DNA of 64,000 bases from Planococcus plakortidis (GCF_001687605.2 NZ_CP016539.2:464501-528500); one strand, 5' to 3'; positions 43,728-52,007 are shown, numbered from the stretch's first letter. The notes: generated from the sequence alone by a model not told the origin. Translations and numbers: made by a program.

Positions 43728-43743
43728 ATCTCGAATTCGAGAT
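43728..43743 (+). promoter_or_regulatory. MhqR-type operator
   Basis: The perfect palindrome ATCTCGAATTCGAGAT matches the inverted repeat I know for B. subtilis MhqR (tATCTcgAAtTCgAGATa). It sits at the start of transcription, where a bound repressor would block the gene. MhqR is released by quinones. Confidence 0.85.
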
Positions 43744-43761
43744 AAAGAAAGGGTGCTTTTC

Positions 43762-44730
43762 ATGCAGGTAGCAGGGATTCATCATGTTTCAGCGATTACG
43801 GCAAATGCAGATAAAAACCATGATTTCTTCACGCGCATTCTTGGGATGCGCCTCGTCAAAAAAAGCGTCAACCAGGACAACCCATCTTCCTATCATCTAT
43901 TTTATGCGGACGCAGTAGGGACACCGGGCACCGACATGACTTATTTTGATATTCCGATGGCGGGCAGAACCTATCCGGGCGTCACTTCCATCAGCAACAC
44001 GGGCTTCCGGGTGCCATCTAGTGAAGCGCTCGATTACTGGCTGGAGCGTTTCGGGGAATACGGGGTCCCACATGGCAAAAAAACACAACGTTTCGGCCGT
44101 GAAACTGTGGAATTCCAGGACTTTGAAGGGTCGCGCCTGATGCTTGTCGTGGACAATGGCGAGGGCATCCCATTCGGTGTGCCTTGGACACAGCAGAGTG
44201 TTCCGGAAGAGTTTGCGATCCGCGGGCTCGGGCCGGTCAGGCTGACAGTACGGAAATCGGAGCGTACCGCCAAGGTATTGACGGATATTCTCGGGTTTAC
44301 GAAAATTGGCGCCTATACCCCGGAAGTGGAAGGGCAGCCTGAAATTATCGTCTTCTCGACAGGAGATGGAGGTCCTGGCGGAGAAATACATTTAGAGGAA
44401 CGTTCAGACCTTCCGCCGGAACGCCCGGGCCGGGGAAGTGTCCATCATGTAGCGTTCCGGGTAAAAACTTATGAAGAGTATCATAAATGGAACGATTATT
44501 TGCGTGCCAATGGCTTCCAGACATCCGGGGAAGTGGATCGCTATTATTTCAAGGCGATCTATTTCAGGGAGCCGAACGGGATCTTGTTTGAACTGTCGAC
44601 AGATGAGCCCGGGTTTGCGACAGATGAAAAAGCGGAAGAACTCGGCAGGGCTTTGGCATTGCCGCCGTTCCTTGAGCCGAGGCGCAAAGAAATCGAAGGC
44701 TCTCTCCGCCCGTTGGAAATCAACCGCTAA
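43762..44730 (+). CDS. mhqO: Ring-cleaving dioxygenase of the MhqA/MhqO type
   Basis: This 322-residue protein has tandem glyoxalase/VOC domains and belongs to the Bacillus hydroquinone-type ring-cleaving dioxygenases MhqA/MhqO, expected to open hydroquinone or catechol rings with Fe2+ and O2. The first VOC unit starts AGIHHVSAITANADKNHDFFTRIL with the metal histidine; RGSVHHVAFRVKTYEEYHKWN and the EPNGILFELSTDEPGF segment supply the second histidine and glutamate. I choose the ATG at 43762 after AAAGGGTG. A MhqR-type operator lies upstream, so it is likely induced by quinone or electrophile stress. Confidence 0.85.
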   Translation: MQVAGIHHVSAITANADKNHDFFTRILGMRLVKKSVNQDNPSSYHLFYADAVGTPGTDMTYFDIPMAGRTYPGVTSISNTGFRVPSSEALDYWLERFGEYGVPHGKKTQRFGRETVEFQDFEGSRLMLVVDNGEGIPFGVPWTQQSVPEEFAIRGLGPVRLTVRKSERTAKVLTDILGFTKIGAYTPEVEGQPEIIVFSTGDGGPGGEIHLEERSDLPPERPGRGSVHHVAFRVKTYEEYHKWNDYLRANGFQTSGEVDRYYFKAIYFREPNGILFELSTDEPGFATDEKAEELGRALALPPFLEPRRKEIEGSLRPLEINR

Positions 44731-44808
44731 TCGGCGTTTATAGCCCAGGCGGCGGAAAGTCTCGATTCACCCGCACAGATAAAGTGGACATAAGGAGGAA
44801 TTGGACCG

Positions 44809-45090
44809 ATGGATTTGAAATTTACAGAACTTGGACAGGATGAATTCGCTTTTCGCGAGACAGACGGCGAGACAGTAAAAGCGGAAATCACATGGACGCA
44901 GCTGGCAGATTTGATGGTCATGGAGTATACCTTTGTCGAAGAAAAGCTGCGCAATCAAGGGCTTGCCAAAGAACTGGTCGACCGTGCGGTTGCTTATGCG
45001 CGTGAAAACCAGTTCAAGATGCAGCCGGTTTGCTCGTATGTAGCGGAAACATTCGAACGTTCCGATGAATACAACGACGTCAAAGCCTGA
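44809..45090 (+). CDS. Small GNAT-like (YidJ/COG2388-type) acetyltransferase
   Basis: This 93-residue protein is a miniature GNAT of the COG2388 type, with the VMEYTFVEEKLRNQGLAKELVDRAVAYARE core that forms the acetyl-CoA loop, and a QPVCSYVAETFER segment at the C terminus with one cysteine. Such short GNAT-like proteins lack the N-terminal strands of full acetyltransferases. The ATG at 44809 follows AGGAGGAATTGG. Substrate is unknown. A terminator closes it at 45116. Confidence 0.85.
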   Translation: MDLKFTELGQDEFAFRETDGETVKAEITWTQLADLMVMEYTFVEEKLRNQGLAKELVDRAVAYARENQFKMQPVCSYVAETFERSDEYNDVKA

Positions 45091-45115
45091 TCTGCCAAAC
45101 CGTATAGCAAGACGC

Positions 45116-45155
45116 AAAAAAAGCAATCCGTCTCCTTTTGGGATGGATTGCTTTT
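45116..45155. terminator. Rho-independent terminator
   Basis: Arms AAAAGCAATCC and GGATTGCTTTT with a TC/GA inner pair; A and T runs on both sides. Confidence 0.78.
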
Positions 45156-45196
45156 CTATGTATTGATGAATGGTTGACCCATAGGCTCACTCCTTC

Positions 45197-45295
45197 TTAC
45201 AGGCTTGTCATGAAGAACACGATGGCTGTAAGGATAGATGCGCCGCCTACTCCGTACATGAAATCCGCTTGGTTAAAAATTAGTTTATTTTCCAT
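45197..45295 (-). CDS. 32-residue single-span membrane protein, sigma-B type control
   Basis: A 33-codon frame on the minus strand starts with ATG at 45295 and stops with TAA at 45197-45199. It is preceded by AAAGGAGTT at correct spacing and by a strong sigma-B promoter. The product reads MENKLIFNQADFMYGVGG then a hydrophobic helix ASILTAIVFFMTSL. It is short but the ribosome binding site, promoter and membrane helix make it a plausible real gene. No homologue is recognised, and a role in envelope stress is inferred only from the promoter. Confidence 0.65.
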   Translation of the reverse strand: MENKLIFNQADFMYGVGGASILTAIVFFMTSL

Positions 45296-45345
45296 TTTTT
45301 AGAACTCCTTTTATATTTTGTATTTGTCTTGCTGATAGTAATAAA

Positions 45346-45370
45346 ATACCCAGCTTGACAAAACTTAAAC
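45346..45370 (-). promoter_or_regulatory. Sigma-B promoter of the 32-residue protein
   Basis: On the minus strand GTTTAA (45365-45370), 13 bp, GGGTAT (45346-45351), a perfect match to the sigma-B consensus, 50 bp upstream of the start codon. Confidence 0.85.
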
Positions 45371-45533
45371 AAGTTTTAATAACTTTTTAGCGGGAATTGA
45401 AGTAATGCGAAACCAAAACAGCGTAAAAACGTATGAATGAGGGAAGAGAAAGCAATAGAAGCCAAGGGGCGGCACCCGGGATGGAACCCTCATTGCGGCG
45501 GAAAGCCCCGAATTAGAAAGAGGAGGTTTTTTT

Positions 45534-46082
45534 ATGAATCAGGCACCAGGGAATTACGGCACCATCAAAAGGACAGGGGAGAAAGTTCTCGGCATCATCG
45601 GCAGCGTTTTCAATGTAATCGGCATTATTTTGTCCATCATTTTCATCACCAGTTTGTCGGGGTTTGAAAACAGCGATATGCACCGCCAGATGGAACAAGA
45701 TTTGCGCAATGATCCGATGATGACGAGTCCGGAAGAAGCACAAATGGCAGTCGATACATTCAATGCGTTCATTGCAGGATTCGATGTCGTCGGTTGGGTA
45801 TTGGTCATCTTACTGGCAATCAGCACCGTCTTTGCCATTTTGGCCATCACGAAGTTGAAATCATTCGATAAGGCGAGCACGGCGGGTATTTTCTTTATCC
45901 TTGCCGGCATTTTCGCCGGGATCCTATCCCTGACATCCATTCTCTTCTATATCGCAGCAATCATGTGCTTCGTGCGCAAGCCGCCGCTCCGTGAAGACGA
46001 ATTGATGGGCCATAGCAACGAACCAACCCCAAGAAACGATACAGTGACGCGTGAAGACGACACGCCATACCGCCCGTTATAA
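45534..46082 (+). CDS. DUF4064-family membrane protein
   Basis: This 182-residue protein has an N-terminal helix (KVLGIIGSVFNVIGIILSI), a polar loop with MEQDLRNDPMMTS, then three more hydrophobic helices (GFDVVGWVLVILLAISTVFAIL and FFILAGIFAGILSL), and a hydrophilic tail rich in R, D and T. This matches the DUF4064 family of Firmicute membrane proteins, function unknown to me. The ATG at 45534 follows AGAGGAGG. A long untranslated stretch (45420-45533) contains a hairpin-like GCCAAGGGGCGGCACCCGGG sequence but no clear riboswitch. Confidence 0.75.
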   Translation: MNQAPGNYGTIKRTGEKVLGIIGSVFNVIGIILSIIFITSLSGFENSDMHRQMEQDLRNDPMMTSPEEAQMAVDTFNAFIAGFDVVGWVLVILLAISTVFAILAITKLKSFDKASTAGIFFILAGIFAGILSLTSILFYIAAIMCFVRKPPLREDELMGHSNEPTPRNDTVTREDDTPYRPL

Positions 46083-46092
46083 GAAATAATAA

Positions 46093-46126
46093 TAAAACCC
46101 CCTCGAAATGGATTCGAGGGGGTTTT
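46093..46126. terminator. Bidirectional Rho-independent terminator
   Basis: Arms AAAACCCCCTCGAA and TTCGAGGGGGTTTT around ATGGA between convergent genes. Confidence 0.93.
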
Positions 46127-46137
46127 ATGTGGCTGAT

Positions 46138-46629
46138 TTATTGCGCTTGTCCTGAAAGGTCATAAACGTATTTAGCTGTTTGAAGGGGATGCCCTTCAAA
46201 CAATTCCTCGAATTCCTCGAGCAACAGGAAGCCGTTCGCTTCGTAGAACTGGCGGCCTTTGTGGTTTTCGCTTTCAACGTAAACGAATAATTGCTGGCCG
46301 CCTTTTAGGCGCGACAAGCCATCTGACAGCAATTGCTTGCCGAAGCCTGAACGCTGGTGTTCAGGTTTCATGTACATGGCGATCAATTCGGCATCGCCGT
46401 CTTCATCGACTTTCGTGAAGTTCGCGAAGCCTACAGCCTGCCCGTCTTGTTCGGCAAGCAGCAGGATCGTCCGTTCCATGCGCATTTCAAGCATCGGGGT
46501 CGAGTAGGACTGCTCCAAAAACTTCTGTTGTATGGGAGATGGAATGATCCCTTCGTACGTATCATTCCAGCTGATGTGAGCGATTTCCCGTACAGATTCG
46601 ATATCTGCCGGTGTACCTGTGCGAATCAT
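46138..46629 (-). CDS. GNAT-family N-acetyltransferase
   Basis: This 163-residue enzyme is a standard single-domain GNAT. The acetyl-CoA-binding loop YMKPEHQRSGFGKQLLSDGL lies near residues 91-110, followed by the strand QLFVYVESENHKGRQFYEANGF. Its N terminus MIRTGTPADIESVREI matches the family. The start follows AGGTGATCTCATG on the minus strand. Substrate cannot be predicted. It is convergent with the DUF4064 gene and divergent from the ElaA-type gene. Confidence 0.87.
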   Translation of the reverse strand: MIRTGTPADIESVREIAHISWNDTYEGIIPSPIQQKFLEQSYSTPMLEMRMERTILLLAEQDGQAVGFANFTKVDEDGDAELIAMYMKPEHQRSGFGKQLLSDGLSRLKGGQQLFVYVESENHKGRQFYEANGFLLLEEFEELFEGHPLQTAKYVYDLSGQAQ

Positions 46630-46723
46630 GAGATCACCTCTGGAATTATTTTTGCTATCATATCAAACTCTAGCCTGGATAGCCATTGTTGTGGAATAAT
46701 GAAATCACAGGAGGCGATTGATT

Positions 46724-47182
46724 ATGGCGTGGAAAAGTTATCAATTTGACGACTTCACAGCACAAGCATTATACAATATCTTAAAGCTGCGTGTCGAAGT
46801 ATTTGTTGTAGAACAGAATTGCCCGTATCCCGAATTGGACGGGCTCGACGAAGTTTCAACCCACATCGTTTATGAGGAAAATGGCGAAGTGCTTGCCTAT
46901 GCCCGGCTGGTGCCTGCAGGGAAGAAATACGATGCGCCATCGATCGGCCGCGTCATCGTCCGGAAAGAGGCGCGTGGCCGTGGGCTGGCGAAAGAACTCC
47001 TTGAACGCTCCATCCGCTATATCGCCGAGCAATGGGAAGAACCCGAAATCCAATTGCAGGGGCAAGTGTATTTGAAAGATTTCTATGGTTCATTCGGCTT
47101 TGAAGCGATTTCAGATGTTTATGACGAGGATGGCATCCCGCATGTCGACATGAAACGTTCGGCTGCCAAAACAGCTGGCTGA
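46724..47182 (+). CDS. elaA: ElaA-family GNAT acetyltransferase
   Basis: This 152-residue protein is the ElaA type of GNAT. The N-terminal LYNILKLRVEVFVVEQNCPYPELDG is the ElaA signature, and IGRVIVRKEARGRGLAKELLE contains the acetyl-CoA loop. ATG 46724 is taken because AGGAGG is nine bases upstream; the preceding TTG is too close. The target of ElaA is not established. It lies next to another GNAT on the opposite strand and ends a few bases before the YtxH-like gene. Confidence 0.88.
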   Translation: MAWKSYQFDDFTAQALYNILKLRVEVFVVEQNCPYPELDGLDEVSTHIVYEENGEVLAYARLVPAGKKYDAPSIGRVIVRKEARGRGLAKELLERSIRYIAEQWEEPEIQLQGQVYLKDFYGSFGFEAISDVYDEDGIPHVDMKRSAAKTAG

Positions 47183-47249
47183 TCGATGATTAGCTTTAGC
47201 CGATTGGGGTAAACAGGAACTAATAAGAAAAGTAAAAGGAGTGCTGCAA

Positions 47250-47654
47250 ATGGCTAGGAAAAAAGGTGGCGGCAGAGGCTTGCTTTTGGCGGGTCTCGCA
47301 GCCGGTGCATATGCATATTTCAAGAAACCGGAAAACCGTGAGAAAGCGACGGTCGCATTTAATGACGTGAAAGCGAAGGTGAATGAGTATATGGAATCCC
47401 AAAACTTGGACCACAATAAGAACCAGCAAGACCAAAAGAGCGAAGGCTTGGACAAGACCGACCTGCAGGAAAACAAGATGACGGCAGAAGGCGGCACACA
47501 AGCAACCGTCCAATACTACAATGAAAAAGAACAGAAGGAAAAGAAAGAAGACAATGACGACGTCAAACTTTCTTCAAACGATGACAGCGAGGAAAAATCG
47601 GAAAATACCGAGTCCGTATCATCCGAGCCGCGTTTGAATACCGATAAGCTGTAA
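47250..47654 (+). CDS. YtxH-like protein with acidic tail
   Basis: This 134-residue protein begins with MARKKGGGRGLLLAGLAAGAYAYF, a glycine-rich hydrophobic segment typical of the YtxH family, after which comes a coiled-coil-like helix (REKATVAFNDVKAKVNEYM) and a long acidic, glutamate- and serine-rich, low-complexity tail that looks disordered. The ATG at 47250 follows AAAGGAG; an upstream GTG is ignored. YtxH family members are general stress proteins in Bacillus; no sigma-B promoter was identified here. Confidence 0.75.
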   Translation: MARKKGGGRGLLLAGLAAGAYAYFKKPENREKATVAFNDVKAKVNEYMESQNLDHNKNQQDQKSEGLDKTDLQENKMTAEGGTQATVQYYNEKEQKEKKEDNDDVKLSSNDDSEEKSENTESVSSEPRLNTDKL

Positions 47655-47661
47655 ATTTTAT

Positions 47662-47698
47662 AAAGACCGCCTCGGCACGTATGCTGAGGCGGTCTTTT
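47662..47698. terminator. Bidirectional Rho-independent terminator
   Basis: Arms AAGACCGCCTC and GAGGCGGTCTTTT with an inner GC pair around ACGTAT; it serves the YtxH-like gene and the convergent MFS gene. Confidence 0.92.
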
Positions 47699-47713
47699 GC
47701 GTTGCCAAAAAAA

Positions 47714-48889
47714 TCAGTGTTTGAGCGTCAGCCAATTGGCCAAAGCGACGGACAGCAATAGCGAACCGCTGAACAGGAAACCTCCGTCTGCAGTGAGTGC
47801 CAGAGCTCCAGTGATGCCCGATCCTGCGACGACGCCGATAGAGAAGAAGGCATAAAAGTATCCATAAGCCCGTCCTCTTGAGGCGGGTTCTGTCGCATCG
47901 ATCAATAAGGAATTGATTGAAGGGAATAAGAGGGCGAATCCGAAACCGTATGCGCACATTGCCGCATACAACAGCGGCTCTGATGAGATATTGGCCAGTG
48001 CGAATAGCGAAGTCCCCATCACGCTGAAGCCGATGATCAATGTGATGATCGGGCGGACAGCATCGAATAGCCGATTGATCGGCAACAGGAAGACCAGGAT
48101 GGCCGACAAGCCGAATGTGCTCAGCAAAAGCCCGCTGAGTTGGGCCGGGTAGCCAAGCGCCTCTACTTTCAGCGGCAGCATATACGCGAGCACGCCTTGG
48201 GAAAACATCAGGAAGAACGCGCCTGAAAAAGATCGCCAAAGCCCTGCATTCCATTGGAAAGATTCGTGTTTGGCCGGGCGGTCCTGTTGCTTTTTCACCT
48301 GATGCTTACGCAATAGGAAGAATGCTGCGACGGCGAGCCCCCCGATCAATGTGCCGGTCACGGCCATCGTCTCGGGAACACTGCCCCTGCCCGTATAGAT
48401 CGCTCCGTAAGCAGGGCCGATAATTGCAGCAAGACCGACAAAGGCACCGGAAATCGCTGCATTTTTACCGCGGCGGCTATGGTCGGTACGATTGGCCAAA
48501 TAAGTGAACGCGGCCGGAACCGTCAAGCCGGCAGCCAAGCCGTGCAGGAAACGGATGGCGAGGAGGCTCTGAGGCCCTTCCGCCAAGCCATAGGCGAACA
48601 ACGCCACAGTTGTCGAAACTAGCCCCGCGAGCAAGATGGCATAAGGGCCTTTGCGGTCGGAAAAGATCCCTGAGATTACATTGCCGAATGTATTCGACAA
48701 GGAGTACATCCCGACGGCCAAGCCCGCCAGAAATGGGCCAGCCCCGAGTGATACAGCAAACGGGCTGATGATCGGCAGTTGGGCAAATAAATCGAAAAAT
48801 GCGAAGAAGATGATAAGGTAAATGAAAAAGCGCAAGGGGGTCCCCAACTTCCTTTTAGATGTAATGAAAAGTGAAATACCGCTTTCCAT
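47714..48889 (-). CDS. MFS transporter
   Basis: This 391-residue major facilitator has twelve hydrophobic helices. The inter-helix loop SDRKGPYAILLAGL (about residues 77-90) and the later RFLHGLAAGLTVPAAFTYLANRTDHSRRG correspond to helix 2-4 motifs of drug/proton antiporters of the DHA1 type. A basic, hydrophilic middle loop (RKHQVKKQQDRPAKHE) separates the halves. Substrate is unknown; multidrug or metabolite efflux is most likely. It is divergent from the lipid kinase gene at 49025, and its promoter was not resolved. Confidence 0.8.
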   Translation of the reverse strand: MESGISLFITSKRKLGTPLRFFIYLIIFFAFFDLFAQLPIISPFAVSLGAGPFLAGLAVGMYSLSNTFGNVISGIFSDRKGPYAILLAGLVSTTVALFAYGLAEGPQSLLAIRFLHGLAAGLTVPAAFTYLANRTDHSRRGKNAAISGAFVGLAAIIGPAYGAIYTGRGSVPETMAVTGTLIGGLAVAAFFLLRKHQVKKQQDRPAKHESFQWNAGLWRSFSGAFFLMFSQGVLAYMLPLKVEALGYPAQLSGLLLSTFGLSAILVFLLPINRLFDAVRPIITLIIGFSVMGTSLFALANISSEPLLYAAMCAYGFGFALLFPSINSLLIDATEPASRGRAYGYFYAFFSIGVVAGSGITGALALTADGGFLFSGSLLLSVALANWLTLKH

Positions 48890-49024
48890 ACCGCGCTTTC
48901 CGAATTGCCGGCGCAGTCGAAAGAGGCTATGTTGGAAAGAAATAAATACGGCTAGATGGATTATATTCTACATTATTTAGGGTATTGAAACATATGACCT
49001 TATTATAGCACCGGAGGGGAAAAG

Positions 49025-49918
49025 ATGAAAAAAGCGATGTTCATATGGAATCCTTCTTCAGGGAAGGAAAAAGCGGCGGATTACAAAGATTTTGCGGAAA
49101 AAACATTAATCGAAATGGGGTATGAGGCCGATACGCGTGAAACGACAGGGCCGGGGGATGCCACGCAATTTGCGGAAGAAGCCTGCGAAAAACACTATGA
49201 TCTTGTCGTTGCGATGGGCGGCGATGGGACGATCAACGAAGCGGTGTCGGGTTTGGCAGAAAAACAACATGAACCGCTATTTGGGTTGGTCCCGCTTGGC
49301 ACCGTTAACGATTTTGCCCGTGCGCTCGGCATTTCCCTCAATCCCGAAGAAGCGATTGAGGGCTTGAAAACGGGACGCGAAAAGCGTGTGGATATCGGAA
49401 AAGTCGGGGATCGGTACTTCATGAACATTTTGGCGATTGGCGAGATTGCCGAATCGACCTACGAAGTGGAACCTGAACAGAAGACCAAGCTTGGGGCTTT
49501 CGCGTATTTTCTCGAAGGCGTCAAAGCTGTCGCTTCCGATGAAACCACGACATTTTTGATCGAACATGACCACGGTTCGTGGGAAGGGGAAGCCAAGCTC
49601 GTCCTTGTAGCATTGACCAATTCCGTAGGCGGCTTCGAAAAACTCGCACCGGAAGCGTTGGCGGATGATGGCCTGCTTCATCTGTATATTGTCGAAAACG
49701 CCGCCCTTCCGGCGTTCGTCCGCATGGCGTCCGCTTTGGTGCGCGGGAAATTCGAAGAAGACCCGGCAGTGGAAGCCATCCACACGACAAGGGTCTCGAT
49801 CCGCACAAGCGAACCGCTATCATGCAATATCGATGGCGACGAAGGGAACACGACGCCTTTCGATATTGAAATCATGCCGCGCCACATCCGGGCGGTCGTT
49901 CCTGGAGAAACCGATTGA
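49025..49918 (+). CDS. Diacylglycerol/lipid kinase family protein
   Basis: This 297-residue enzyme belongs to the diacylglycerol kinase catalytic-domain family (DgkB, YegS, BmrU, YtlR-like). The nucleotide loop VAMGGDGTINEAVSGL at residues 61-76 has the GGDGT signature, followed by LGTVNDFARALGI. The C-terminal domain has LRHIRAV-like strands and the SIRTSEPLSCNIDGDEG stretch. Substrate may be diacylglycerol or another lipid; Bacillus DgkB recycles lipoteichoic-acid-derived diacylglycerol. The ATG is preceded by GGAGGGGAAAAG. Confidence 0.88.
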   Translation: MKKAMFIWNPSSGKEKAADYKDFAEKTLIEMGYEADTRETTGPGDATQFAEEACEKHYDLVVAMGGDGTINEAVSGLAEKQHEPLFGLVPLGTVNDFARALGISLNPEEAIEGLKTGREKRVDIGKVGDRYFMNILAIGEIAESTYEVEPEQKTKLGAFAYFLEGVKAVASDETTTFLIEHDHGSWEGEAKLVLVALTNSVGGFEKLAPEALADDGLLHLYIVENAALPAFVRMASALVRGKFEEDPAVEAIHTTRVSIRTSEPLSCNIDGDEGNTTPFDIEIMPRHIRAVVPGETD

Positions 49919-49971
49919 TGGCTGCTACGCCCGGGCTCTTGGCATTCGATTGGAGTTAAAGGCAATGCAGA

Positions 49972-50002
49972 ACAGGCCGTATATCGTCGACGGCCTGTTT
50001 TT
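49972..50002 (+). terminator. Rho-independent terminator
   Basis: Arms ACAGGCCGT and ACGGCCTGT around ATATCGTCG with a T run. The rest of the gap to 50233 is AT-rich and holds a TATAAT flanked by a dyad (50054-50083). Confidence 0.87.
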
Positions 50003-50053
50003 GAATTTTTTGTAAAAACGCTGGAAAACGGAACTTTTTCGTCGCTGAAACGT

Positions 50054-50083
50054 ACAGTTAAGTGTATAATTGGGTTTAACTGT
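50054..50083 (+). promoter_or_regulatory. Dyad flanking a TATAAT -10 element
   Basis: ACAGTTAA (50054-50061) and TTAACTGT (50076-50083) are inverted repeats around TATAAT (50065-50070). A dimeric repressor bound here would cover the -10. It is 150 bp upstream of the AraC gene. Confidence 0.45.
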
Positions 50084-50233
50084 TACCGATGTCATATGTT
50101 TGTAAAATAAATTAGCTCATTTTACTTAAAAACTTGTAAATTTATCTGTAAAACGCTATTATTATTATTTATTCAAGCAGTTCATTAAATGAATAAGTTC
50201 GTTAAATTTTTTACATAGAAAGCCGGGGAGAAG

Positions 50234-51019
50234 ATGAATATACTCGAAACGCCATCCATTCAGGAAACCATTTCCAGAATCTTCATGAATGAAACTGAAA
50301 ACGTCGCACAGCTCGAGGGGCTGGAACGTTTTTTTGAAGTGGAGACTCAATTAATGCACGAAATCCACAACCTGGAGAAAGACCGTGCCAAAGAAACATT
50401 GCGTGAATTGATCGATATGCTTGCCCTTCATGCTGGGAAAGACATCATCCGTACCGTCCGCAATTATTACATCATCTTATCGTCTGTCATGGCGCGTAAA
50501 TTGTATGAAATGCGCGTGCCGCCGAAAAAAGCGTTCGCGTTCAATGCAGCGTGCGTCGAATTGGTCGATAAGCATATGAACGATTCGGAATTCATGTACG
50601 TCGCCGATGAACTGATCGAATTTTTCACATCGATCATCTCGGAACGCAAGCAGCCGTCATTCGGGCACCAAACCGTCAACAAAGTCGTCATTTTCATCAA
50701 TGACGAAGTCGAGCGCGATTTGTCGGTGGAGGAAATCGCCAAGCACTTCAATATTTCGACAAGCCACTTGTCGCGCATTTTCCGTGAACACGCAGGGATT
50801 ACATTGGTGGAATACTTGAACGTGCGCCGCGTAGAGGAATCGCAATATTATTTGCGCCATTCCAATAAAGGGATCTCCGAAATCTCCAAGCAATTCCATT
50901 TCTGTAACCAGAGCTATTTCACGCGGATCTTCAAGAAATATACCACGGTGACGCCGAAGCAATTCCGCGACAGCCAGCATATTCCTTATTTCCGCTATAC
51001 CTTGCCGAATGCCAAATAA
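50234..51019 (+). CDS. AraC-family transcriptional regulator
   Basis: This 261-residue protein has the AraC/XylS DNA-binding domain in its last 100 residues: first helix-turn-helix LSVEEIAKHFNISTSHLSRIFREH, then ISEISKQFHFCNQSYFTRIFKKY and the final TPKQFR. The N-terminal 155 residues are alpha-helical with no recognised sugar-binding cupin; it may be a helical sensor domain. The ATG at 50234 is preceded by GGGGAGAAG. The gene stands alone, between the lipid kinase and yidC, with a terminator right after it. Its effector and targets are unknown. Confidence 0.87.
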   Translation: MNILETPSIQETISRIFMNETENVAQLEGLERFFEVETQLMHEIHNLEKDRAKETLRELIDMLALHAGKDIIRTVRNYYIILSSVMARKLYEMRVPPKKAFAFNAACVELVDKHMNDSEFMYVADELIEFFTSIISERKQPSFGHQTVNKVVIFINDEVERDLSVEEIAKHFNISTSHLSRIFREHAGITLVEYLNVRRVEESQYYLRHSNKGISEISKQFHFCNQSYFTRIFKKYTTVTPKQFRDSQHIPYFRYTLPNAK

Positions 51020-51043
51020 AGGAGAAGCAATTCTCCTTTTTCT
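51020..51043 (+). terminator. Rho-independent terminator
   Basis: AAGGAGAA and TTCTCCTT around GCAA with a T run, overlapping the AraC stop region. Confidence 0.75.
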
Positions 51044-51099
51044 TATGCCTAATTTTTGTCACAAGAAATGAAAAAAGCAGACAGTCCCGGGACGGTGCA

Positions 51100-51128
51100 T
51101 TGAATTTTTGCTCCCATATCGTTATACT
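51100..51128 (+). promoter_or_regulatory. Sigma-A promoter of yidC
   Basis: TTGAAT (51100-51105), 17-bp spacer, TATACT (51123-51128). The start site near 51135 leaves only about 27 nt of leader, so there is no room for a MifM-like sensor ORF. Confidence 0.7.
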
Positions 51129-51161
51129 TCTTAGTAGTCCAAAAAGGTGAAGGTGACAAAT

Positions 51162-51959
51162 GTGAAAAAGAAAATTACATTACTGCTCATGCTTGCGGCC
51201 ACGATCGCTTTCTTGAGCGGCTGTTCAGCAGTTGAAAACAAAGAAGGATTTTTCTACACGGTTTTTGTAGCGCCGTTTGATTTTTCGCTCGATTATTTGG
51301 GGAACCTTTTCGGGGGAAGCTACGGCATGGCGATTGTGGTCATCACGATCATCATCCGCCTTGTCTTGATGCCGTTCATGCTGCGTACCTATAAACGTCA
51401 GCAAGGCATGAAAGTGAAGATGGATAAGATGCGCCCGGAAATGGAAGATATCCAGAAGCGCTTGAAGGCAACGAAGGACAAAGAAGAGCAAATGAAGCTC
51501 CAGCAGGAAATGATGGGGCTCTACAAGAAGCACGACGTCAACCCGCTCAATATGGGATGCTTGCCCGTCGTCATCCAGATGCCGATCATCATGGGCTTGT
51601 ATTTTGCCATCCTCTATTCGCCGGATGTGCGTTCGCATGAATTCCTGTGGTTCAACCTCGGTTCGCCGGACATTGCCATGACCCTGATTGCGGGTGCGGT
51701 GTACTTCTTCCAGGCTAAAGTGTCGCTATGGACCATGCCGGAACAGCAGCAGAAACAGATGAAATTCTTCATCTACCTGTCCCCGATCATGATCATGTTC
51801 ATCTCGTTCACATCGATGGCTGCATTGCCTGTTTACTGGGCAGTCGGCGGGATCTTGTTGATTATCCAGACGTTCATCGGCCGGAAATTCTACTCGGAAC
51901 ACCCGGAAAAAGCGTTGGAAGCGGTGGAAGAGACGGAAACAACCGACAAGAAAAATTAA
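51162..51959 (+). CDS. yidC: YidC/SpoIIIJ/OxaA membrane protein insertase (lipoprotein)
   Basis: This 265-residue insertase helps membrane proteins fold and leave the Sec translocon. The signal region ends with the lipobox LSGC (cysteine at about residue 23), as in Bacillus SpoIIIJ and YqjG. Conserved pieces are YGMAIVVITIIIRLVLMPFMLR with the hydrophilic-groove arginine, the cytoplasmic coiled hairpin, and NMGCLPVVIQMPIIMGLY. The start at GTG 51162 follows AGGTGA; the earlier GTG at 51147 is less well placed. It is not next to rnpA or rpmH, so this is probably the second paralogue (YqjG type). Confidence 0.92.
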   Translation: MKKKITLLLMLAATIAFLSGCSAVENKEGFFYTVFVAPFDFSLDYLGNLFGGSYGMAIVVITIIIRLVLMPFMLRTYKRQQGMKVKMDKMRPEMEDIQKRLKATKDKEEQMKLQQEMMGLYKKHDVNPLNMGCLPVVIQMPIIMGLYFAILYSPDVRSHEFLWFNLGSPDIAMTLIAGAVYFFQAKVSLWTMPEQQQKQMKFFIYLSPIMIMFISFTSMAALPVYWAVGGILLIIQTFIGRKFYSEHPEKALEAVEETETTDKKN

Positions 51960-51965
51960 TCAAAG

Positions 51966-51993
51966 AAGCCGGCGCAACTGCCGGCTTTTTTTT
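51966..51993 (+). terminator. Rho-independent terminator of yidC
   Basis: AAGCCGGC and GCCGGCTT around GCAACT with eight T. Confidence 0.92.
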
Positions 51994-52007
51994 CAGGAGA
52001 GATTATT

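Noticed and set aside
51044-51161. MifM-like regulatory ORF before yidC
   Set aside because: The predicted promoter leaves only about 27 nt of leader and no upstream frame with a stalling tail is seen.
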